Assembly (NCBI GenBank): GCA_032173965.1 | Contig: CM063295.1 | Coordinates: 3,596,001 to 3,660,000, forward strand | Direction of reading: 5' to 3' | DNA: 64,000 bases | DNA from: Sitta carolinensis | Lineage: Eukaryota > Chordata > Aves > Passeriformes > Sittidae | Shown: one piece after another, positions 1 through 12,600 of the stretch | Layout: every line of letters starts with the position of its first letter | How positions within the stretch are numbered: the first letter of the stretch is position 1 | Translations under genes and position numbers: made by a program | Notes under the pieces: model-generated | The model's database searches: none | Seen by the model: only the letters and a program-made list of their open reading frames with translations | What the model was told of the DNA's origin: nothing

Positions 1-1059
1 TTGTTTAATGACAGGTACTTTAAAGAATTTTTTTTTTTCAAGAAGGAAAGTAATTTTCAGGTCTTTAGAGACTGAAACGGAGAATTTTGAGTTTTTTAGA
101 AAAGCAGAAAGCTGAGAAGAGGGCTAATGGCAGAAAATAGCTGTCTTTCTCTGGGTGCTGGGTTAAGAAACTGAGAAGTTCTGAGCTGCAGAGATTGCTG
201 AGATGTGGAGTAAGAGTGGGAGGTATTCATGCTTGCTACCTGTTAGGGGTCTCAGAAGGAATGGAGGTAGCCAAAATTCATAGTTAAAAGTGTTGGGATA
301 AGATTTTAAATCCAGAAGCTTTCTCTGAAAATGTTGTGATTCATGCAGCAAAGATAAGAAAATTTCTAGTCTAGATAAATGTTTGAGAAGGTGGTAGAAA
401 ATTTCAAATATAGATTTTACTGAAACAAAAATAAACTATTTTCATTACGCTTCTGCCTTTTTGTATTCAAAGAATCCAGACCTTGATTGCTTCTTCAATT
501 GGACTCGGAGAGATTACAGTGCCCTAACTGTGCCATGCTTTATCCAGGGCTCCAATGGCTCTGTTCATTCCCAGATAATTTCAAAGGGAAATTCTAGATG
601 GTGGACAAATAGAATATGTGGAAATCATCTTTAGAAAAGAGATGGATAAAAGAAACAGCTAAGTACTGAATATGGAAATGAAGTCCATCTCTGATCACCA
701 GGGAAAGGCTCCAGCCTGTAACTGGGGGAATTCAAAGCTTCAGCAAAAGAAGGCAGAACTGCAATATGTTCTGAAGTGAGTGCTGAAATTCAAAGATTGC
801 ATAGTGAGGAAGCAACTACCCTCTGAAAAATGTCGTGAAAATCTCCATTCTGTTCACCCTAGATTGAGACTGGAAATAATGCAGTTCATCTCATCAGTGC
901 CATTTTGTTACCTTCAGCTCTGTGTTCCATATCCTAGGCTAATAAAGCTGTTCTTTTGGATACTTTTTTTCATTAAAGAATTTACCGAGGACCAAAGTGG
1001 TCATTTCACATGGACAGCAGAATAATTTCAAACGCTAAGAAGAAAAATTGCCCACAATT

Positions 1060-1220
1060 TTTCGCTCATTTCTTCGGGAGCTGGAAGTGCCGTGTGGATT
1101 GTTCCCGGCGCTGCCCGAGGGGGAGCCCGGGACAGACCCCGAAGGCACTTGCTGGATTTAAAAGGCTTATTTGTGGAATTAGAGCTGAGATATGAAAAAC
1201 GGCTCGGTGAAGGATCGGTG
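1060..1220. other. Small CpG-rich patch
   Basis: About ten CpG dinucleotides fall within roughly 160 bases in otherwise CpG-poor surroundings, the densest around CCCGGCGCTGCCCGAG near 1107-1122. A TATA-like TTATAAAAG lies about 20 bases downstream, near 1233. This could be a remnant promoter, a piece of an old mobile element, or a chance GC-rich patch. It is far too short for a standard CpG island. Confidence 0.35.
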
Positions 1221-4200
1221 CCTGTTCCAGGGTTATAAAAGAAATTCCTTGTTTCCTTTGAATAGCTCCAGCTGCCGGGGGGGTTGCAGCAGTTCTCAGG
1301 TGCTGGCTCCGTGCTTGGCGTTATCCCTGGCAAACAGCAAGCAGGGAGGGGGAGCAGGGATGCACGGCTGGGTCGGTGTGTTCCCAGCAGCCCCTCTAAA
1401 AGCCTTCCTGGGATACCTGTGAGGGAGCTCCAGGTGGGGGTCGATGGTCCTTGGCACCAGGGAAAGCCACTTTTGGAACAAGTAGTTCCTTAAGGGGAAA
1501 GGCATGAATCTTTTTGTAAATAATGCAGTTTGTTAATTGAGAGTGAGGGGGAAATAGCATAAAAAGAGAAAAATGAAATATCATATACTTTATTTTTGAT
1601 AATGCTTGGTGCCAAGACCTTTTCTTTCTGCAGTAGTAAACCAGCGTGACTTACATTTTCACGCTCTGTTGTTCCAAACACATGGGATATTTGAAAATTG
1701 CTTTATTAAAAGCTTTTAGTTATGCAGAAGTGGAGGTTTTTAACATGTGATTTCAGTCCTTCGTACCCTCGTGTCAGTTCCATTCACACACATACGTTTG
1801 GGTGGCATCTGCATATCAATTACATATTCTAAGACTGTGATTAAAAGTTTGGGAAGCATCGTGGTGGATACAAAAATCACCAGTTTAGTTCTGCATGGTA
1901 GGAAATACCAGGGTAAGATATCCCAGAGGGGCTGTGGTTTGTGTTTGTTCATGCAGCCCTGCAGCTCCAGACACTGATGTTCTGATGTACATATGATGCA
2001 TGCATATTTAACTGGTGTAAATGCAGAGTGCTCTGGCCACTGCCTGGATTTTAACAGGCTGTAGCACTGCCTTTGCAACAGCTTCCCAGGGCTTTCCTTT
2101 GCCCAACTCCACCAGGTGACTCGGTGTCCTTATTTACTCCATCCTTGCTTTTTGTGGCAGCTGAGGGGAATTATTGAAACCTGTTCCTGGCCCTTTGGTG
2201 GGGGTGCTGTGCCTGGGCTGATCAGCACCCATTCCTTGAATTAATTCTCTCTCAGTGGGACAGAAATATGTGGGAAGCCTTTCTCTCTGTGCCCCCAAAG
2301 CCTCCTGTCAGAGGGTTTGCTCTCCTTGATGCTAAGCACAGAAAGGATGAAGGGAGACTGTGCAGTGGGAGAATCTCTGCAAGGTGTGACAGGAGGATGT
2401 GATGGTGGAGCAGCATCCATCCCAAAAATGCCAGGATTCTGCTGTTAGGGGGGAATGTGCTGTGTCCCTGCATCCCTCTGAGGCTCAGGGGTATCATTGG
2501 CTGCATCTTTGCTGGAAGAAAATCCAGGTGAAATTCAAATTTTTTATACCTTGCTGAACATGGGGAGTGGAAGCTTGTGGGGTTTGCATAACTGGGGATG
2601 CTTCTCATACAGATATTATGACTGCTCATCAAGATATAAATAAAATCTATGAGGGAGTTAATTTTAAGCAAAATGAAGGTAAAATGACCAAGAGATAACA
2701 GTCATTAATGAACCTTTGGCTTTATGAATTGCTTGCAGTGTTTTAGGAGTAGAATGGGAGCTGTTCAAGTGGAAAAAAATCCAACTTGCCGTTATTTACC
2801 CTTGATGCATTTTGCTTCTGGGCCCTGTGTAGTTGTTTAAATAAAATTGATTTGTTTACAAAATAATGCAAGGTTATTTCATAAGTCTGAGTAACTACTA
2901 ACTTCAAGAGGTTGGAGAAGAAATTATAAAGTTTTCTGCTTTTGTTACATGACTTTAATTTATTTTCTTTCTTCCCCTCTCTCCAGTTTGAGTTAAAAGG
3001 TGAGCTGTAAGGTGATTTATCTGCATGTGACTTCACCTGTGGTTTGTCTTCTTTCAGTGACCTGAACCTGACCATTTATTATTGGTTCAATCATAATTTA
3101 GGTCCACTTGAAATCAGCTGTTAATGTTACACTGCACTGTCTGCTCAGATCCTCCTAAAGTGCAGAATGGGACCGGCAGTTTCTTCCTCTGACTCCTGAG
3201 ATACCTTGGCTAATATTCTTCTGTAACTCTTCTTCTCTTACCACATTCTCTTAACATCTTCTCTACCTTATCAGTGCCTCACTGAAGCGTTATTATACTA
3301 AAAATATCTATTTTTAATATATTACCAGGCAAACTTTTCAAGCTTCTTCAGAGCTTTAAAAACCTGGTGCCTTTGAACTACTTCTGCCACAGTAGTTTTA
3401 ATGAAGCTACCCAGAACTGGCACCAGGATTCCTTTAAACATCAGCATTTCTTGACAGAATGGAAAGATGAATAGATGAAATCCCTTGGAGGCCATGGAAC
3501 TTCTTTCCATTAATTGTAATGATTTTGGTTAGAAACCATAATAAGAGAAGAAATAAGTGTAACAATATATATAATTGGATGTATAAAGGGATGAAGTAGG
3601 AGTCCTGTAAAAAATTCTTTTTCTCAGGAGCAAAGGGGCTGTGCTAGGATGGATGCCTGATCCCTGGGCAAACAGCACGGTGCAGCAGAGTGGAAGTGCT
3701 GCTTTTCAGAATATTATTACAAACAGACCCTGTAAAATTTGTGTTGATGAAAGCCCTTTGAAATCGTGTTGCATTGTACAGGGAAGAAGTATAGCACAAC
3801 TTTCTTTTTTTTTATTATTCCTAGATGTATCAGTATATTAACTGGCATTATCCAGCAACAGGAAAAAGTGCTTTGTATGAGGAAATAAGACTGAAATTTT
3901 CATGGAATGCTTTTGTATTTGGTCTTTGACAAATCCCACTGAATATTTTTGCATTCCTGATGGACAGAATAGACAAACCCCTCTTTTTCCTCATCTTTTA
4001 ATAACTTGCATCCTTAGGAAAATAGCTATTTTAGGATGCCTTGAAGGTCAGTTTCTGTTTGGTTCTGTGCAGCAGCGAGCAGGCACTGATAAGCTGGTGT
4101 GGACTAATGCTAGAAGAGCTGCTGGCCAGCCCCACTGCCCTCACAGCTGCTGAGAGCTCTCCTGCACAGCTCTCCAGCGTGGCTTGCAGCCTTTTGATGA

Positions 4201-5441
4201 ATTAAAAACAGCGTTGGTAGCATGATATAAACTCATGCCACAAACCCAGGAGCTGACAGCACTTTGCTGCAGTTTGTGTGTGTTTTATCTTGGCTGTTGT
4301 GTGTGTCTGGGTGTTTTCTTACTGACCTGCCAGAGATGTTAAAACAAAGGGGATAAGCACATACTGTGGCTTTTCTGGAATTGTAATCTTTTCTGGCCAG
4401 TGGTTCAGTTAATTCCATGTCACTATCACAGGATTATTCTGTCCCTTTTGATACTGGGCAAGGAATAAATGTAAAATGTATCAGCCAGAACCGTGGAGCC
4501 AGGTCTGTAGTCTTTGGCCAGTGGTGCTGAAAGATAAAGTGCTATGTTTACAATTCCAATTTAAAGTTTATTGAAGTTACAGAGGAATTGCATTGATTTC
4601 AGTACATTGGTTTGAGTGAAAACTGATACTCAGGACAAAAAAATACAGGCTTAAAACATTGCTAGGAATGACAGTTTGAAACTTCTAGGCAATATTTTAA
4701 ATAACACCCTCTTGCACTATTATCCCAGGGCCTCCCTGATAGTACATAAGAGAAACTATTTGAATTTAAGACAAAATATAATTTGTAATTCCTGTGTATA
4801 ACACAAGGCCTTGCCATCAGGAATTGTTCCTGAAGATACTTATACATGGAAACTGTGGTTGTGATTAATAGATGGCTCCAGGCTGTTTTAGTGTAACATT
4901 GACTGTGCTATAAACAGGACTGGGGAAAAATGATTACCTTTAATAGGGTAGCAGCTGTAAGGATGCCTTTATATTAAGTGACTTAATGAATACTGATCTT
5001 GAAGCAATAAATCAAAATGCAAACAATCTACTCTAATCAAGTAAGCAGAATATTTCAGATACCTAAATTATATTAAATGAACACTTCAATCAAGGTCCGT
5101 ACCTGCACGTGTTCTTATGTTTAATCTAGTTACTCTTTGTGTAACATCACTTTTAGGATATACAGATTTTACACACACTTGTTTCTTTGTTTTTTCTTGG
5201 TTTTGCATTTGGGTTTGGTTTTTTTTTGTTGTTTGTTTGCTTGTTTGACATGAAGAAATTGCTTGCAGAATAATTGATAATCCCTAGTAAATCCTGTCCT
5301 AGTACTGAAGGGTTTTCTCTGAAGAGTGATCAATGAGGTTATTGTGAAGGTGTTGCAGAAGTTCCTTCAGGTAGGTGTAGGTCTGTCTAAATGTCTGCAT
5401 TTACAAATTTATTTGGTGGAAATCTGTGTGAGCACACTGCA

Positions 5442-5455
5442 TGTGTGTGTGTGTG
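5442..5455. repeat. (TG)7 dinucleotide microsatellite
   Basis: Seven perfect TG units, read directly from the sequence. It is short and probably has little length variation. Confidence 0.9.
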
Positions 5456-8229
5456 CCAGGCCTGTGCACAGCCAGGGCATGGCAGCAGCTCCTGCCAGGG
5501 CAGAGATAACAGGGACAGTGCCATCATCTGCTGGCAAACCAATAGCTGTGCTCACACCAGCAATACACCACATGGAAATTAAAAGGAAATGACATTTTGT
5601 CTGCTGAGGTTCTGATCCTGGAGTCCCTTGCAGGATTCTGGGTGTGTTTGTCACAGTTCAGGGCAGGTCCTGGCCCTACAGACATCCCTGGGCATGTAAA
5701 AAGGGGAAGTTTCTGCAAAGAATTTGCAATGCAAAGTCAGAAGTCTCTTTGCAAGGTGCTGGTCTCACCTTGTTTAGTAAATACTTGTCCACCTTGGCTT
5801 TTAGTTTATTTAATAACCAAGTTTCCCACCTGCAAGCCAGAGGGAGACAATGGTCCAGAGTGGCATTGGTATTTCTGTTCAGGCATTGCCTGAAAATCCA
5901 ACACTGAAGAATTAATAAATATCTATTATATGTCTTGATTTATACTTAGTGTTTGTTGGGTCTATTTGTTTGCTTGGGTTTTGTTTGATTTTGTTTTGGG
6001 ATTTTTTTAGAAGTGGAAAATAATACCTTGGAGGTATCCATAGCTAATTGAAATATTCAGAGGTCCTCAGTATTGGACTCTTCCCGTGATTATAGGAATA
6101 TGGTTTTGCCTCAAGAATCATTCATCTCTGGTTCCTGGTATCTCTGGTTTTGTCTGGGATCAGAGGTGCAGATAGTTGATCTGCTGTTTGATAGTGTTCC
6201 AACAGCAAACCACTCAGAACTGCAGGAGTGGCCTCAATCAAAAGCTAATTCCATTGTGTAGGCAGCTGCTCAGGGCTGTGAGTAGCTGGTGAGGGGCTGC
6301 ACTGTGTGTCAGCAGGTGAGGAGGGTGGAAATGCAGCTCTGAGAGCTGGCAGGCCAGCAGGAGAGGCTGCCAGTGCACCCTGCAGCTGCACAGGGGGCAG
6401 GAGGCTTCAGGAAGAAATCCAGAGCTGCTGCTCCTGCACTAGGCAAGCCCAGATCTTAGGCATGAGCTCCTGACAAGAACTGACAGGTCTTGGCTGGCTG
6501 AGTTTGCTGAGACACCTTTTTAATGGCCCAAAAGTAAAAATAAACAGTACCAACTAAAATTGGTACACCCTTTATGGCTGTGGTTGCCCCTAAACACAAC
6601 ACTTCCTGAGATGCCCTCCTGGAGATGTTTGGATAGATGTCAGGGGATGGCATTCAATGTATTTAGTTGAGGAACACCTTGAAGAAAACACTGGAGCTGC
6701 ACTGAACTGATTTTCCTGTATATTCAGCCCTACAGATATTAAGCAACAGAAAGCATAAGGGAACTTGAGGCTTTCTGTTTTGTTTTGAGAAAGAATTCTT
6801 CCTGGTTTTTTTCTCTGTCATTCCTGTGCCAAAGCACCAGCATGAAGCCTGTCAGAGTTCAAACAGCATCTGGATGATGCTCTCAGTCATAGGAGTTTGT
6901 TTTAGGAAGATCTGCAAGGAGCAAGGACTTGGACACAGTGATCTTTGTGTGGGTCCCTTTTTTATTCTGTTCTCTGATTCTAGTTGAACTATTTACACCA
7001 AGGGTTCAGGCTTTGATTTACGTCATGCTTTGTACTAAAAACTGATAGATAACTTTGTTCTGGGAGCAGAGCTGATGCTCAGTTCTCCAGGCTGCAATTC
7101 TGGTTAACCCAAACTGGAGGCCACTATGAAAGCATCCACTAAAATTGCCTCAGCTTTTTAGCTTTGATTTGTATTAAATAAAAGATGCAACCATCAGACA
7201 CAGCTTCCAGTACTGTAAACTCTGGGAGTCCCTTTCATGTCACTTCTGAACGTTGCTTACTTCCACTTGAAAAGAGACCAAAAGCTGTTTTACTGCTTTT
7301 AAACAGATGTTTCTGCAGAGGCCAGAGCAGGCCTGAAGCAGTTAATAGTGCAGGGAGTTGTTCCTGTGGAGCCTCTCAGTTTCTGGGCAGTGATGTTGAT
7401 GTTACTGCAGCTGACAGGGAGCTTTTATAGCCAATCTGGGGAGGTGCAAAAGGCCAGGGTTGGAAAGTGCCATTAAAAATGCCTCTGGTTTGTAAAAGCT
7501 GCACATCCTTTGTGCTCTCATACTGGAATTCCCCCTAACTGATAACACAGGGCAAATGTTAAAAATGTTACCATAGGAGGGAACGTAGGTTAAAGTGCCT
7601 TTATATTTGTTAATCCTTTTATTCTCTCCAAATTAGAGTCCATTTTAGATAAACAATAGTACACTTTCTGGAGTTAGTTCCCCTTCGTGGTTTTTATGAT
7701 CAGAAGTCACACATCACTTGCCAACACCATCTTCCAAGGTGTTTCAGCACAGTGAAGTTATCTGTTGATTTGAGTAATGCATCCTAAAATCCCTTGGAAA
7801 GAGTCCTGTGGCACAGATGTTGGCTGCTCTGCTGCTGCTCCCAGTGGCAGGACCACCCTGATAATTGTGCAGATAATCCTGAGAAGGGACAATTCATGTC
7901 TAGGGCCTGGGGCTCATTTTCAGTTTTACCCTAAGAGAGAGGCAAAGTCCTAGCATGTACAGAGATCCCACCAGGAAACGAACTTCAGCTGTTCTGTGAG
8001 CACCTCTGTGTTTCAGAGGTGGAGTGTTGTGGTAAAGCAGTGTTAAATGAGCATTGCAGAGTTCAGAGCTGTTCTTGGATGGGGGCTGAGCTGGCTGGGG
8101 GTGTTGTGTATCCACAGAGCTTCTGCACACCTGCGTCTGAGATAAAAGGAACATCAGTAATTGCTTTTGTCAGGAAAATTAATCCACAAACACCAGAGGT
8201 TTATGTCCAGAAAGGGAAACAGGAGTCCT

Positions 8230-8975
8230 TTGACTTTATTTGAGTAAAGGGAGAGGCCATGGGGCATTCCCCTGGGATCTCTCCAATTTTTGGAAGGCAC
8301 AGTCTCCTTTTTTTCCCATTTCCCAGCCCCATTTCCCTCTCTCTTTCCCTACTGGCTGAGGTACTAGAAAGGCACAGACTGCCCAGAACCCCTGATACCC
8401 GAGGTTCCCCTCTAATGGATAACCCTCCCTTTTAATTTTTATTTCTTATGGAATTTATGGTTCCTCCCCATTGTTTCTTTCATCTTTCAATATCCAGTTT
8501 CATTTATCAGCAAACCTACAGTTTGTTTGTAAAGGCAAATATAATTTTTTTCCATTCATCAATCAGTGGAATCCTTCCCATTGTTTCTTTTATGTCTCAG
8601 TGCTGGTTTTATCTACCAGCAGACCCACAGCTGGGTTGTAAAGACAAATCCATCATTCCTCTCACTTTCAATAAGATGGGATTTTTGTTAGTGATTTGTC
8701 CAAAAGATACATTTGATTCTAAATTGTAGGGATTTTCTAACTTCGTGGTGTGTAGAGTGCCTTTTTTCTAGTTCTCTCAAAGGATGGCTGAGGGGGAACA
8801 AGTTAGGCAAGGTTTATCAAATTTGTTGCATTGCTGTAATTACTTGTCAAACCAAGTTATTGAATGGGATTGTGAAGATGGGGATTGGGATTTTTTTTTG
8901 TATTTTATGCTTTTGTGTTTTTATTTTTGCTTTTGTTCTGCTGGCTGCATTGAAAATGGTAATTTCGGCTGAATT
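8230..8975 (+). mobile_element. Probable endogenous retrovirus leader or LTR fragment
   Basis: Pyrimidine-rich blocks (CTCTCTCTTTCCCTACTGG near 8337) are followed by two related blocks at 8471-8540 and 8581-8649 that share TTGTTTCTTT, a CAGCA core and a GTAAAG/AGACAAAT end, offset by about 110 bp. The layout and wording resemble long untranslated leaders of passerine endogenous retroviruses, but this is from memory and no gag, pol or env frame follows. The outer boundaries are guesses. It could instead be an unrelated locally duplicated sequence. Confidence 0.4.
8471..8649. repeat. Imperfect tandem duplication, period about 110 bp
   Basis: The segment 8471-8540 recurs diverged at 8581-8649. 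Both copies begin TTGTTTCTTT and end in AAAGGCAAAT or AAAGACAAAT, with several matching words between. The offset changes from 110 to 109 bp, indicating one small indel. The copies lie inside the probable retroviral fragment. Confidence 0.75.
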
Positions 8976-11900
8976 TTAATATTTGAAATTTTAAAGATCC
9001 TGTGCCTTCTCAGGTAACCTCTTTGTGAGAGCAGAGAAGTTCTCACAGGAGCAGTTTGTGGTCCCTTCATGGTAAATGCTTGTGCTCAGGTTGGAACTGT
9101 ATTAAAAAGGTTCCTTTCCTCATGACTCCTCAAGCCTGATTCAGAGAATCTGGACAGGAGGAAGGATATGCCTCTCAGAGCAAAAATCACCTGCTGAATT
9201 AAAAAAAAGTTCCTATTTTGTTTTATTCATTAATTTTTTTCAGCCGTTCCTTCATTGTTTTAAAACACCTGCATTGAAATAATAGCAAATAGAAAATTAA
9301 AATCCTGGTAATGTGATGGGAGCAGGTGCTGAACTTCAATCCCTTTGAATGCATGGCTTCCTCAGTCATCCAGAAGGTTTCTCCTAAATAATAAAGGAAG
9401 CCCTGTGTGCTGTGTGTTGAGTTTCCATTTGTTCTGTCTCAGAGTTTGCCCAATGCACTGGGGGTCAGAAGAGTGCCTGGAAGGAAAGGGATATGCTTTC
9501 ATAAATTAAACAGATATGTTTTTCTATCATTATAAACCCAATACTTTGTATTGATTCCTGCAAGCCTCAGAGATTCTTTTCCTCCGAAGGAAAGAGAACT
9601 TAATGAAAATACATAATTTGGCAGTAAGGATGTTTTCTGCTCTCACCTCTCTCTTTTTTATCCTTATTCTAGCAGTTTTACGGAGCGTAAAGTTGTGGTG
9701 CTGATTATCCTGGCAGAAAAACAGTAATGGTTTCTTTCTGAATGTGTGAGAAGGTGGGAAATAATGCAAACAGAAAAGCAGCTTGAAGCAATTAGGTGAG
9801 TTAGTCTGGAATAAAGGGCTGCAAGTGTTCTCCTCCAGGAACACACGGTTTCTGGAACAAGTTACACATTGAAAACAAGCCCCAGGAGATTTTCATTTCC
9901 ATTATTGTTCACCTGTATATCCAAGGAGCTCATAAAAATACTGTTTCTGGAAGGGAATCTCACTTTGGTAGTCTATCAATCTACGTGTTACCTTGATAGT
10001 GTGGAAGGCAGATAGAAATAACATTCTATGTGCAACACATTAAATAATTTAGGTATTTTAAAAAACTGTTTATCTGAAAACACAGCAGGTTTGCAGATTG
10101 GTGTCACAAGGAACTGAAGAAATAGCATCAAGCAACTCACTTTATTCTAATAGTAATTTTATTTTTAACTTGGCACAACTGAGTAAGGGGGAAATGAAAA
10201 TGTTACAGCTACCATATCCCTTTCCTATCTCGTTTTCTCTTGAATCATACACGAAATTAAGAAAAAAAACACATTTTCAACACATATGTACCTGTTAAAA
10301 TAGTAAAAGTTGAAACTAGAATGATAATGTGAACAGTGACTAGTTACAAATTTCTTAGGCTGAGTTTGAGTCACAGTTATTTGCTGCTGAATTGTAATTA
10401 CTCATCTTGTAATGAAAGACCTTTTTTCCATCCATATTCCAACCATATTTATTCGTTTTGAGACTATTCCAGAGTGGTTTGTTATGTCAGTTTGGTGGGG
10501 TTTGTTCTATCCACATATCTTTTCTAATATTTTCTAAGCCATTGTTTCATGTACTCTGTGGTAGGGATTGGAAAAATCGTTGAGTCCTTACAAATTAAAA
10601 TTGTATTTGGTTGCAAGACCAGTGCCCTGAAGAAAAGGCTGCACTGAGATCTGACTAGACTTTGTTAGAACACAAGAAAATTCCAGAGAGTGGTGTCTTT
10701 CCATAAAGTTTTAAGGACAGGAAAGGTTTTTTATTTTCTTAGGCCCCAAAGTTGATCAATTACAAGTAAATTCAGAGGAAATCCAGACTTTCCCATTTCT
10801 AGAGTTTGTGTGTTGTAGGAGCTTGTGCTAGCTCCTCTTCACTCTGACTCTCAGATTTTCCTGTGCTTCAAAGGAAGCATTTCCCAACAGCGACCAGAGC
10901 TGGCTTTAGCCCACAGCCCCAGCAAGAGCAGGTTTGGTCTGTGTTGGTTGTTTTACTCCTGGACAAGATGGGGTGAAGGTGAGAAGCTGATTAACCCAAA
11001 GGATACAAGTGGAGGTGTTGGTATCTTGTTCATCCCGGTTATTACAGAGAATGGCTGCTTAGGTGATAAATAGGAAATCAGGGTGGAAACTGCAGTCAAT
11101 TGTACATAAAATCCAGTATACACTGGATTTATACACTGCCCTCATAGCTGCAAGGAGCCAAGCCCAAACACACAAACAGGGTCTGTGACAACAAAGAGGA
11201 AAGAGGTGCTGGTTGGATTTGTTTAGCTGAGTCAGGACTGTAAATACAGCAGAAGTCTGACCTAAATCAACTTGACTGCACAAAAAGTGGGTGCAGGTTG
11301 TGCCTCAGCTCTCCACCAGCTGTGGGCACTTTCTCTCTGCTGGAGAAGGAAAGGGAAGGCTCTCAGAGCTGTCACACCCTTCATTTATCTGCAGGGGCCA
11401 ATGACTCCCATGGGCCCAGCCAGCACCAGTGAAATCAGGCTCCTGGGGAGCAGGCAGGCAGAGAGTAACTCCAAAATAAACAGCATGCAAGACCTTTGAA
11501 AAGCAAGTGAGCTTTTTATTAGCCAGTGATACAGCCTGGTGGGTTTATATTCAGATATAGGACAGGTTTCATCTGATTCAGTACATACATTTCTGATCTC
11601 AAGATGCATTCATGACTTGGCTGCAATTTGAAATGTAAATTAATATGCTACACATAACCTTCTAACTGTGTGTGTTTCTTAGTGGTTTGAAATAATTTGC
11701 TGTGGCATTTGGATGTATGGAAATAAAGTCTTTTAAATGCCATAAACTGATACACTGATGAAATACTATTTAATGGTAGTTGTAAGTGATTTGGTGTTGA
11801 TGTTTAGGGATGTATTTGTGGATGTAGGTAGATTGTAAAATAGTTCAACACAACATGAATGAAAGGGAGAATGCTTCTTTTTCTTGATACCTCCTACTTT

Positions 11901-12390
11901 AACACTTAATTTACATCTTGTTTACCACTTCCCTACAAAGAAAATGAATGGAATCCCTCACTCAGCATGTCCTGGGCTTTAGGAATGGGACCCTTGAACA
12001 TCAAAAGATGGGATTTGTGTGTAGGCTGCTGTGCTTCCCTTCCTTTAGAGCCTTCTCTGCTCTCCAGTGCAGAGGGAAATGCTTCCACAGGTGCAGCACG
12101 GGTCTGCTCTCTGTTAGGGCCACGTGTGGAGCTGGTGCGGGGCTGTGTGACATTCAGGGGGACAGCAGTGCTGGCCACAGCCCGATGGTCCTGCTGGAGC
12201 CGAGCCAGGCACTGCTCAGCCTCCACTGCCCCGACAGGGAGGAGGGGGCACAGCTGAGCCCAGCCCTGCCAGGGGCTGCTCCAGACACTGGCACCGTGCT
12301 CAGCCAGGAGGGCAAGGCTCAGGAACTGGCTGGGCACTGTGCTCACTTCGTGGGCAGTGACTTGTTCATTGACTTGGCTTTTGGGGGTTT
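8976..12390. other. Unique non-coding DNA
   Basis: AT-rich sequence with no recognised gene or repeat. ORFs are short (up to about 155 codons near 11933-12400) and low in confidence. A 9-bp perfect inverted repeat with a 4-base loop sits at 11109-11130. The stretch from about 12040 to 12340 is GC-richer and may be unrecognised flank of the LTR that follows. Confidence 0.55.
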
Positions 12391-12394
12391 TATT

Positions 12395-12600
12395 TCTCAC
12401 CCTCCTTTCTTTTCTGTTTTTATTTTTTTTTTCCCTTCAATTTTTCTTTACTCTTTCTTATTCTATTTCAGTTATTAAATTTTTCTGATCCCAGTTCACG
12501 ATTTTTCCAGCTTTTACCCCCCCTATTCTCTTCCCCATCCCCCAGTGGGGCAGGAGCACTGTATGGGATCTGAGTTGCCAGAGGGGTTTAAGCCATGCCA
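12395..12600 (+). mobile_element. 3' end of an avian endogenous retrovirus LTR, truncated
   Basis: The order of elements matches the 3' half of a common avian LTR: a T-rich run, a TTATTAAAT motif in the polyadenylation region (about 12471-12480), a TCTGATCCCAGTTCACGA block corresponding to the family's conserved post-polyA segment, pyrimidine-rich TTCTCTTCCCCATCCCCC, then a GAGTTGCCAGAGGGGTTTAA end and a degenerate terminal CA at 12600. The U3 half of this family was not found to the left. No retroviral gene follows on the right. The family name is not assigned; the recognition is from memory of the consensus. Confidence 0.72.

Larger units (their letters stand above)
1..8225. other. Unique non-coding DNA, no gene recognised
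   Basis: AT-rich sequence with frequent stops in all frames; the longest open frames (about 140 codons, e.g. minus strand 2252-2671) have no recognisable domain. It contains a short CpG-rich patch (about 1060-1220), a T/G-rich stretch around 5180-5250 and a (TG)7 run at 5442-5455. No clear splice-flanked exon and no repeat family was recognised. It could be intergenic or part of a long intron; the window alone does not decide. Confidence 0.6.
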
